A stretch of DNA of 5,821 nucleotides from positions 1 to 5,821 of the forward strand of contig JAEXXN010000454.1 in NCBI GenBank assembly GCA_023405875.1, given 5' to 3'. The notes under the pieces were generated by a model. It saw only the letters and a program-made list of their open reading frames with translations. It searched no databases and was not told the DNA's origin. This DNA is from Bacillota bacterium (GTDB taxonomy: Bacteria > Bacillota > Clostridia > Lutisporales > Lutisporaceae). The translations under genes were made by a program, and so were the position numbers. Positions 1 through 4,691 of the stretch are shown in pieces. Each line of letters begins with the position of its first letter. The stretch's first letter is position 1.

Positions 1-275
1 TCCACAAACCGATTCAAATATTTATATGTCAGCCCCCTGAGACATCCTTCCATTATGCCGTAAAAGTCATAAAGTCTTGTCCTGATTATACTATCATATT
101 ACCATTAAAAGGATAATAATTCTACAAAATGCTTTCAGACCACTATTGTTAAGCTGCAAATTCTTTATGGACTGTCTCAATACCAAATACGCTGCATAAT
201 ATGAAAACAATAGTATGAAAAAATAAAGGCACTCTGTTGGGACATGGCACGAATTCAATGATTGGGGGGTATTTG
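1..275. other. Left-flank non-coding region, no convincing gene
   Basis: This AT-rich stretch has no supportable complete gene. One minus-strand frame stays open from about position 98 to the left edge. It has an internal ATG at 53-51 (MEGCLRGLTYKYLNRFV) but no Shine-Dalgarno sequence before it, so it may be a gene fragment running off the edge or chance. A CTGAGA string at 36-41 recalls the core of thiamine-pyrophosphate riboswitches, but the other conserved segments are missing. The region must carry the promoter of the downstream transporter gene, unless that gene is read from outside the window. Confidence 0.4.
172..200 (+). promoter_or_regulatory. Weak candidate promoter for the substrate-binding protein gene
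   Basis: CTGTCT (172-177) and CATAAT (195-200) are separated by 17 bp. The -10 box matches the sigma-A consensus at 5 of 6 positions and has a TG just upstream, but the -35 matches only 3 of 6. It is the best of several weak options upstream of the GTG start at 276, and transcription from outside the window is equally possible. Confidence 0.25.
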
Positions 276-278
276 GTG
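264..278 (+). promoter_or_regulatory. Ribosome binding site that decides the GTG start
   Basis: GGGGGG at 264-269 lies 6 nt before GTG 276-278. It is not the canonical AGGAGG but is the only purine-rich block at a suitable distance from any in-frame start (TTG 237, ATG 258, TTG 273, GTG 276). Starts at 237 or 258 would put 6-13 extra residues ahead of a normal lipoprotein signal peptide. Confidence 0.6.
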
Positions 279-1292
279 AAAAAACATGTAAGACTCATAT
301 CACTAATATTGACTGTTATTATGGTATTTTCCGCAGTAACGGTCCTTTCTGCGGGCTGCAGCAAAAAAGAGCTTGAAACAGTGAGGCTCAACGAGGTAGT
401 ACGCTCTATTTTCTATGCACCACAATATGTGGCGATCAATAAAGGCTTTTTTGAAGAGCAGGGGCTGAAAATCGAGCTTACTACCGGCCAGGGTGCAGAC
501 AAAACTATGACTGCGCTGCTTTCAGGACAATGCGATATTGGCTTTGCAGGCCCCGAAGCCAGTATATATGTCTATAATCAGGGAAAGGAGGATTATGCGG
601 TAATATTTGCACAGCTTACTCAGCGTGACGGTTCCTTCCTGGTTGCAAGAAATACTGAAAAAGACTTTAAATGGGAGAATACGGCGGGAAAGGTTATAAT
701 AGGCGGAAGGCCCGGAGGAGTACCTGAAATGACCCTGGAGTATGTTCTTAAGAAACATGGGGTCATCCCCGGAAAAGATGTCGAGCTTATAACCAACCTT
801 CAGTTCACGGCGACTGCCGGTGCATTTACCAGTGGAACGGGGGACTATGTTGCTCTGTTTGAACCCACTGCTTCAATGCTCGAAAAGGAAAATGCCGGCA
901 AAATAGTGGCTTCCATCGGGGAAGAAAGCGGCGAAATAGCATATACCGCTTATTTCGCAACCAAGAGCAGGCTGGAGAAGGATCCGGAATTGATACAGAA
1001 GTTTACAAATGCATTCTATAAAGGCCAGCTCTGGGTGCAGAACAATACTGCCGAAGCTATAGCCAAGGAAATAAAGTCCTTTTTCCCGGACACCGAGGAG
1101 GATATTCTGGTTACAGTAATCAACAGGTACAAGGAAATCGACGCCTGGTGTGATGACCCGATAACCACTCCTGAATCTCTCGAGCTGTTGCAGGAGGTTA
1201 TGCAGTCAGCCGGAGAATTGGATAAAAAAGTAGAATACGATGCACTGGTTACACAGGAATTTGCAAAGAAGGCAATTGAGACGGTAAAATAG
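276..1292 (+). CDS. ABC transporter substrate-binding lipoprotein, NMT1/THI5/SsuA-like
   Basis: This is probably the extracytoplasmic solute receptor of an ABC importer for a small organic molecule, in the broad family that includes pyrimidine-precursor (THI5), sulfonate (SsuA) and taurine (TauA) receptors. The GTG start at 276 is preferred over TTG at 237: a purine run (GGGGGG, 264-269) lies 6 nt upstream, and it places a classic lipoprotein signal at the N-terminus. That signal has a basic start (MKKHVR), a hydrophobic stretch at residues 7-26 and a lipobox LSAGC with lipidated Cys28. The 338-residue product has the family blocks: a 'FYAPQYVAINKGFFEEQGL' segment at 46-64, 'SGQCDIGFAGPEASI' at 83-97 and 'GGRPGGVPE' at 143-151. 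No permease or ATPase lies downstream; the next gene converges on it. Partners are therefore either left of the window or elsewhere. The family assignment is secure, the substrate unknown. Confidence 0.9.
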   Translation: MKKHVRLISLILTVIMVFSAVTVLSAGCSKKELETVRLNEVVRSIFYAPQYVAINKGFFEEQGLKIELTTGQGADKTMTALLSGQCDIGFAGPEASIYVYNQGKEDYAVIFAQLTQRDGSFLVARNTEKDFKWENTAGKVIIGGRPGGVPEMTLEYVLKKHGVIPGKDVELITNLQFTATAGAFTSGTGDYVALFEPTASMLEKENAGKIVASIGEESGEIAYTAYFATKSRLEKDPELIQKFTNAFYKGQLWVQNNTAEAIAKEIKSFFPDTEEDILVTVINRYKEIDAWCDDPITTPESLELLQEVMQSAGELDKKVEYDALVTQEFAKKAIETVK

Positions 1293-1312
1293 CCAAAGTG
1301 CTTCAACGGTCA

Positions 1313-1397
1313 CAACACGGGGGTCGTTCCCTACAATAGCCAACTGTCATGTGTTGTTTGTAGGGAACGGCCCCTGTGCCGTTCCGCGCCCGTGTTG
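1313..1397. repeat. GC-rich palindromic element (MITE/REP-like) between convergent genes
   Basis: Three nested or competing inverted repeats fill this 85-bp segment. The outer arms CAACACGGG (1313-1321) and CCCGTGTTG (1389-1397) are perfect 9-bp complements. Positions 1320-1336 pair with 1358-1374 as a 17-bp stem with a single G-T wobble around a 21-nt loop. GGAACGGC (1364-1371) can instead pair with GCCGTTCC (1378-1385) around a 6-nt loop, so the last two folds exclude each other. Near-perfect terminal and internal repeats suggest a short mobile or interspersed palindrome rather than a simple terminator; no T-tract follows the stems. Its position between converging genes means it may still block read-through in both directions. 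Copy number in the genome would settle its nature. Confidence 0.65.
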
Positions 1398-1446
1398 CAC
1401 GCCATATTTATGTCGCATCCTTACTATTATACGATACTTCCTTGTT

Positions 1447-1905
1447 TCAATCTGCCGACCGCAAAAACAAGCCTGATAACAATATATATATAAATACCGA
1501 TGCTACTGATACCGTCAGCATGAGCAACAGCTTCACGGCATAGCTGTATTCCCTTCTCATTATATTGAGATTAAATACTGTCGCCACCAACCCTGTCACC
1601 CCGCCTATAGTACCGCCCATAAAGACTGTGACCAATGGCATGCAGCTGACCAGGTATTCATACCAGTACAGCTTTCTTGCAATATAAAACCTTTCTCCGT
1701 CAATAAATACTCTTGGCACCCCGTCAAAACCGGCACCGAGTATTTTCATTTTCTTTGCTTTCCCTTTTCCCTGCTTTATATGGTAAGAATAGTCCTCCCT
1801 TTGTTTTTTTACCTCGGTCCCATTCACCGTGACCTGCGTTTTGCCAAGCCAGAAGGATCTGGTAAGCTCAATATTACTATCTCCCAGCTTAAAAGAAAAT
1901 TTCAT
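1447..1905 (-). CDS. Small membrane protein of unknown function (152 aa)
   Basis: I do not recognise a family. The ATG at 1905-1903 has an excellent Shine-Dalgarno (GGAGG, complement of 1913-1917) 7 nt upstream, so the start is firm. Residues 1-80 look soluble and beta-rich with many lysines and arginines (notably 33-53) and alternating short strands such as 'TQVTVNGTEV' and 'PRVFIDGERFYI'. Two hydrophobic helices follow, at about 84-111, with a glycine-rich core GGTIGG, and about 122-148, joined by a short basic loop (MRREYSY). The likely topology is a cytoplasmic N-terminal domain anchored by a membrane hairpin. The arrangement loosely recalls proteins with a FAIM1-like beta-sandwich ahead of membrane segments, but that is impression only. 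The gene is alone on its strand, separated from mnmH by a palindromic region, and faces the substrate-binding protein gene. Confidence 0.75.
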   Translation of the reverse strand: MKFSFKLGDSNIELTRSFWLGKTQVTVNGTEVKKQREDYSYHIKQGKGKAKKMKILGAGFDGVPRVFIDGERFYIARKLYWYEYLVSCMPLVTVFMGGTIGGVTGLVATVFNLNIMRREYSYAVKLLLMLTVSVASVFIYILLSGLFLRSAD

Positions 1906-1936
1906 ACAAAAGCCTCCAATAAATTTTTATAACAAG

Positions 1937-1966
1937 ATTTTAATGAGGGTTTTTGCACACTTGCAA
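1937..1966 (-). promoter_or_regulatory. Candidate promoter for the 152-aa membrane protein gene
   Basis: On the minus strand TTGCAA (1966-1961, 4 of 6 to TTGACA) and TAAAAT (1942-1937, 5 of 6 to TATAAT) are 18 bp apart, ending about 20 bp before the ribosome binding site. The -35 lies inside the hairpin at 1948-1971, so the palindromic element may supply part of this promoter. The match is modest. Confidence 0.3.
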
Positions 1967-1971
1967 AAACC
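1948..1971. repeat. Perfect 10-bp hairpin, GGTTTTTGCA/TGCAAAAACC
   Basis: GGTTTTTGCA (1948-1957) is followed by a 4-nt loop and its exact complement (1962-1971). It lies between mnmH and the 152-aa protein gene. Neither side has a proper T-tract, so it is not an obvious terminator. Its sequence and its closeness to the nested structure at 1986-2073 suggest one end of a palindrome-associated element. Confidence 0.7.
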
Positions 1972-1985
1972 TACCCGAGCGTTTC

Positions 1986-2073
1986 AACGGGGCCCGAGAT
2001 ATTCCCACCGCCTGGTAAATAAATTAAGCGGTATCATCCGCTTATAGAAGTGGGAGACAGATTTTGCCCCGTT
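1986..2073. repeat. Nested three-stem structured element, possible IS200/IS605-type remnant or ncRNA
   Basis: Three stems nest inside one another. The outer pair is AACGGGGC (1986-1993) with GCCCCGTT (2066-2073). The middle pair is TCCCAC (2003-2008) with GTGGGA (2050-2055). The inner pair is TAAGCGG (2025-2031) with CCGCTTA (2038-2044). Just outside are a direct repeat CCCGAG (1974-1979 and 1993-1998) and the hairpin at 1948-1971. The whole 1948-2073 segment has no open frame of interest and is far more structured than an ordinary spacer. The general look resembles the terminal or omega-RNA-associated regions of IS200/IS605 elements, but no tnpA or tnpB is present, so this is inference. The outer right arm overlaps the mnmH stop codon by 2 bp. 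Confidence 0.45.
2016..2044 (-). terminator. Candidate intrinsic terminator of mnmH
   Basis: Read on the minus strand, TAAGCGG, a 6-nt loop and CCGCTTA form a 7-bp stem about 28 bp after the mnmH stop. It is followed by ATTTATTT, a T-rich but interrupted tract. This is the best terminator for mnmH, and it is the innermost stem of the nested element. Confidence 0.4.
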
Positions 2074-3088
2074 ATAACAGCCACTCTTCGATAGTCCGGC
2101 AAGCTTCTTCCATAGCATCGGTATTGACCGTCAGCTCATACTCAAAGCCCTTCTGTTCATTCTCGTACATCGGGTCATAATAGCGCAGCATGAGATCCCT
2201 TGCCACATCGCTGTAATTCCCTGCTTCCACACTTTTTGTATATTCCTCGATCCTCTTTGCGGAAATATGCCGTCCCAGCCTTTCAAGAGAAGCTCTTATA
2301 TCTGCATTACAGTCAATACCCCGGGTGTATTCTTCAACAATTCTTTGTACCCGCTTTTCAAGGCTTCCCACAACAAGCACATGCCTTCCGGCTCTCATTT
2401 TCTCCATTATACAGTGAGGAACTACGATGTTCCCTATTCTGCTGCTTTCCCCTTCCACAAACACAGTATTGGAGCCCCTGCCCTTCAGGTTATCGTATAT
2501 AAGGGCCTCAAACTGCTTCTGGCTTACACGGCTTCCCAGTCCCACATCACCAAGCAGAGAACCTCTGTGGTTGGCATACTTCTCCAGGTCCAGCACTGCA
2601 TGTCCCCTGGCTTCCAGAAGCTTCAGCAGCTCTGTTTTTCCGGTACCGGTATAGCCGTGAATGACAATATAGGCTACCTCACTGTTCAGTGCCGGAAGCA
2701 TGGTATTCACAACCGTCCTGTAGCCCTTGTAGCCGCCTCTGAGCTTTGTTGCTCCCACTCCGATAGAGCTCAGGAGTGCGCATACCGAACTGCTTCTGAA
2801 GCCTCCTCTTTCACAGAAAAGCACTACCTTTTCATGCTCAGCCTTAAGCTTTGATATTTCTTCATAAAGTACAGGAAGCTTCCTTGAGGCATATTCAACG
2901 CCGATTTTTTTTGCCTTATCTATACTTTCATGGTGGTATACCGTTCCGATATGCTTTCTCTCTTCATCATCAAAAATCGGAAGATTAACAGCTCCGTGTA
3001 TGGTAAACTCCGAATACTCCGCCGGGCTTCTCAGATCAACAAGTATATAATCTCCTTCAAGAGCTTCATAATCAATGGTATTGAACAT
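2072..3088 (-). CDS. mnmH: tRNA 2-selenouridine synthase (rhodanese + P-loop)
   Basis: MnmH (SelU, YbbB) replaces the sulfur of (methylaminomethyl-)2-thiouridine at the wobble position of some tRNAs with selenium from selenophosphate; a geranylated intermediate is known for the family. The 338-residue protein has the expected two parts. The rhodanese-like domain (1-125) begins with 'DYILVDLRSPAEY' and carries the active-site loop with Cys92 in FCERGGFRSS. The C-terminal P-loop domain has Walker A GYTGTGKT at 145-152, then the family blocks DLEKYANHRGSLLG (167-180) and VEGESSRIGNIVVP (211-224). Its length is slightly below the Escherichia coli protein. ATG 3088 has GGAGG 7 nt upstream. No selD is in the window; the enzyme needs SelD to work. 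It diverges from a small ferredoxin gene. Confidence 0.95.
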   Translation of the reverse strand: MFNTIDYEALEGDYILVDLRSPAEYSEFTIHGAVNLPIFDDEERKHIGTVYHHESIDKAKKIGVEYASRKLPVLYEEISKLKAEHEKVVLFCERGGFRSSSVCALLSSIGVGATKLRGGYKGYRTVVNTMLPALNSEVAYIVIHGYTGTGKTELLKLLEARGHAVLDLEKYANHRGSLLGDVGLGSRVSQKQFEALIYDNLKGRGSNTVFVEGESSRIGNIVVPHCIMEKMRAGRHVLVVGSLEKRVQRIVEEYTRGIDCNADIRASLERLGRHISAKRIEEYTKSVEAGNYSDVARDLMLRYYDPMYENEQKGFEYELTVNTDAMEEACRTIEEWLL

Positions 3089-3106
3089 TTATATTCCTCC
3101 AAAATG

Positions 3107-3122
3107 TGTAAAGACCTTTACA
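3107..3122. promoter_or_regulatory. 16-bp palindrome in the mnmH leader, candidate operator
   Basis: TGTAAAG (3107-3113) and CTTTACA (3116-3122) are exact complements separated by two bases. The site lies just upstream of the mnmH ribosome binding site (3096-3100) and downstream of the weak TAAAAT box (minus strand, 3147-3142). It would suit a dimeric repressor or, with only a 2-nt centre, is more likely DNA-level than RNA-level. The cognate regulator is unknown. Confidence 0.45.
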
Positions 3123-3166
3123 TGATTGAACATATGAATTTATTTTACCACAAATCTTTCTTTATA

Positions 3167-3195
3167 TTGACATAAACATGAAAAGATAATACAAT
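3167..3195 (+). promoter_or_regulatory. Strong sigma-A promoter of the ferredoxin gene
   Basis: TTGACA (3167-3172) is a perfect -35 and TACAAT (3190-3195) is a 5-of-6 -10, separated by exactly 17 bp. Transcription should start near 3202, giving a leader of about 30 nt before ATG 3234. This is the best promoter in the window. Confidence 0.8.
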
Positions 3196-3214
3196 ATACC
3201 CATACTAGGTATAT
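3194..3214. promoter_or_regulatory. 7+7 bp dyad over the -10/start of the ferredoxin promoter, candidate operator
   Basis: ATATACC (3194-3200) and GGTATAT (3208-3214) are perfect complements with a 7-bp centre. The dyad overlaps the last two bases of the -10 box and spans the predicted transcription start, the typical place for a repressor site. TACC...GGTA arms of this kind recall operators of CsoR/CstR-family repressors, which sense copper or reactive sulfur, but no such regulator is in the window and the G/C tract is weak. Confidence 0.45.
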
Positions 3215-3233
3215 GTAGTGGAGGTGCAATAAA

Positions 3234-3431
3234 ATGAAAAAGGCATTTATAAATGATAAAAACTGCGACAAATCACCCTTCTGTGGAGCAAAGAGGGCCT
3301 GCCCCACAGGAGCAATCCAATTTGTAAAGGAAGGATTATTTTCCGGCAGGATTGTGATAGACAAGGAAAAATGCATAGGCTGCTCGAAATGTGTTTCTTA
3401 CTGTCCACATAGCGCAATAAGCATGAAATAA
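3234..3431 (+). CDS. Small ferredoxin-like 4Fe-4S protein with atypical first cysteine motif
   Basis: A 65-residue cytoplasmic electron-transfer protein. The second half has a normal motif, Cys47-x2-Cys50-x2-Cys53-x3-Cys57-Pro. The first half has Cys11-x5-Cys17-x5-Cys23-Pro instead of the usual CxxCxxCxxxCP, giving seven cysteines in all. By the usual ferredoxin topology Cys47, 50, 53 and 23 would hold one [4Fe-4S] cluster, and Cys11, 17 and 57 would leave the other with three cysteines. It may therefore be a [3Fe-4S] cluster, a site with a non-Cys ligand, or absent. The 'CDKSPFCGAKRACP' block looks like a recurring clostridial variant rather than decay. The start is firm: GGAGG (3220-3224) is 9 nt upstream, after a strong promoter with an overlapping dyad. 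The gene stands alone and diverges from mnmH; its redox partner is unknown. Confidence 0.88.
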   Translation: MKKAFINDKNCDKSPFCGAKRACPTGAIQFVKEGLFSGRIVIDKEKCIGCSKCVSYCPHSAISMK

Positions 3432-3463
3432 AAAAGTGATCATTTCCCGATAAAATGGACACT
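3430..3463 (-). terminator. Intrinsic terminator of the yibE/F-like gene
   Basis: On the minus strand, AGTG plus CATTT (3463-3453) pairs with AAATG plus CACT (3445-3435) across a 2x2 internal mismatch and a 7-nt loop, and is followed by six T residues (complement of 3430-3435). It begins about 7 bp after the stop of the leftward gene. The T-run overlaps the ferredoxin stop codon, so the convergent genes meet here. On the + strand the stem lacks a T-tract. Confidence 0.6.
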
Positions 3464-3469
3464 CCAGAG

Positions 3470-4618
3470 TTAGAATATCTTTGCTTTTCTCACATTCTCA
3501 TGCATAAACCCACATATGAGTGATGTTAATGGAGACACCAGCACAAGTCCGATGCAGCCTACAAAGGTATGCAATATTTCTGCTGCTATCGGCTTTGAGT
3601 TGAGGATATTCATAAGCGGTGTACCTTGAGCCATATATACCATCATAATCGTTATATAGCTTCCCATATATGCAAGCAGCAGGGTAGTGGTCTGACTGCC
3701 AACTACGGATTTTCCAATATTGAGTCCTGATTTCATAAGCTCTGTCTTTGTTACCTTTGAATTATTGTTGATAATTTCTTCCAGTGCTGATGAAATATCT
3801 ATTGCTAAATCAAGTATGGCGCCTGAGCTTGCGAGATAAATCCCTCCTTGGAAAATTGAAGTTAAGTCAAGACGCATAAAGCCTGCATATAACAGTGATT
3901 CGGCTCCTTCCATTACGGCACCGTGTATATTAAATAGACTCCCAAAGATAATTGCAAGAAGGCATGTTGCTATGGAGCAAATAACGGAACTGATAATTGC
4001 CGCATATGCTTTTTTTGAAAATCCTGCCACCAACAGTAATGTGACAATTGTAAGTACATTTCCCACAATCAGCGCAACTATTAATGGATTGTAACCATAG
4101 AGCATTGCCGGTATCAGGACCTTCCATATACTTAATAGTGCAAAAGCAAAGGAAAGCAATGTACGAACCCCTGTAAATCCGGAAAACACAATTATAACAG
4201 CTGCAAAGGCTCCAACTAAAAGTATCTCCTTATCTACACGATAATAATCTATCATATTGGCAAAATTAATATTGTTATCTTCATCAAATCCAATCAGAAC
4301 CCAAGCCTTGTCTCCTTCCTGGAATATCTTATCAACGGATAGGCTGCCGGTAAGCATATTATTGGCCTGAATCTGCTCTCCCTTGCGTGAGCCTGTTTCT
4401 ATTTCAATCAAGGCACTTTGATCACCCAGGTTATAAATTCCTGAGCTATGTATTCCTATATTATTGACGGAAATAACTCTAGCCCGGACACCCTCAGTAA
4501 ATCTATATTCTTGCTTCTGAAATCCCGTAGGCAATACTGCAAGAATTGCTATTACTATTAAAAGGGTTATAATAAAAACAGCTTCTTTTCTGTTAACATC
4601 CTGAAGAATTTTCTTCAA
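3470..4618 (-). CDS. YibE/F family polytopic membrane protein
   Basis: A 382-residue inner-membrane protein of the YibE/F family, whose biochemical role is not established. It starts with a cytoplasmic MKKILQDVNRKEA and one helix at about 13-30. A soluble, beta-rich domain follows (31-130), probably extracytoplasmic. Then comes a run of about seven hydrophobic segments, near 132-147, 151-173, 177-199, 204-230, 255-275, 310-332 and 345-370. The conserved family block 'GAILDLAIDISSAL' lies at 266-279. The start is TTG at 4618-4616, supported by GGAG 6 nt upstream; no in-frame ATG has such a site. The gene follows an alkaline phosphatase gene on the same strand, with 73 bp between them that hold a strong hairpin and leave little room for a separate promoter. 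Co-transcription is likely, but a shared function is not shown. Confidence 0.88.
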   Translation of the reverse strand: MKKILQDVNRKEAVFIITLLIVIAILAVLPTGFQKQEYRFTEGVRARVISVNNIGIHSSGIYNLGDQSALIEIETGSRKGEQIQANNMLTGSLSVDKIFQEGDKAWVLIGFDEDNNINFANMIDYYRVDKEILLVGAFAAVIIVFSGFTGVRTLLSFAFALLSIWKVLIPAMLYGYNPLIVALIVGNVLTIVTLLLVAGFSKKAYAAIISSVICSIATCLLAIIFGSLFNIHGAVMEGAESLLYAGFMRLDLTSIFQGGIYLASSGAILDLAIDISSALEEIINNNSKVTKTELMKSGLNIGKSVVGSQTTTLLLAYMGSYITIMMVYMAQGTPLMNILNSKPIAAEILHTFVGCIGLVLVSPLTSLICGFMHENVRKAKIF

Positions 4619-4628
4619 ATGATACTCC
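4616..4628 (-). promoter_or_regulatory. Ribosome binding site that decides the TTG start
   Basis: On the minus strand AAGGAG ends 6 nt before TTG (4618-4616). The reading then gives MKKILQD and a well-formed membrane segment. This identifies a rare start codon and implies modest translation. Confidence 0.7.
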
Positions 4629-4638
4629 TTTCATTATA

Positions 4639-4668
4639 AACAAGGCTGGAATAATTTCCAGCCTTGTT
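4639..4668 (-). terminator. Perfect 13-bp hairpin between the phosphatase and yibE/F-like genes
   Basis: AACAAGGCTGGAA (4639-4651) and TTCCAGCCTTGTT (4656-4668) are exact complements around a 4-nt loop. Read leftward, the stem ends in TTGTTTATAAT, a short T-rich tail. It lies 23 bp after the phosphatase stop and 10 bp before the ribosome binding site of the next gene. It is probably a leaky terminator or an mRNA 3'-end stabiliser that lowers yibE/F expression relative to the phosphatase. Confidence 0.65.
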
Positions 4669-4691
4669 ACCTATTCTATTGAAAATTACTG

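Noticed and set aside
30..60. CTGAGA string upstream of a THI5-like receptor gene, suggesting a TPP riboswitch
   Set aside because: Only one short core motif is present; the second conserved segment (CTGATCTGG-like) and the supporting helices are missing, and the distance to the gene is long.
149..391. Minus-strand 80-codon open frame over the start of the substrate-binding protein gene
   Set aside because: It overlaps the signal peptide region of a clear gene and lacks a ribosome binding site and protein-like composition.
1305..1400. CRISPR-like repeat array between the first two genes
   Set aside because: The repeats are inverted arms of stem-loops, not evenly spaced direct repeats with unique spacers.
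1829..2047. Plus-strand 72-codon frame spanning the palindromic region
   Set aside because: It overlaps the N-terminal end of the 152-aa gene and runs through nested inverted repeats; the translation looks like read-through of structured non-coding DNA.
2200..2854. Several plus-strand open frames within mnmH, up to 195 codons
   Set aside because: They are antisense to a well-conserved enzyme with all its motifs and have low-complexity, cysteine- and serine-rich translations typical of shadow frames.
3930..4127. Minus-strand 65-codon frame with a CADCGKCTYNC motif resembling an iron-sulfur protein
   Set aside because: It lies out of frame inside the YibE/F membrane gene on the same strand; the cysteine run is a by-product of codons for the hydrophobic protein, and there is no independent start signal.
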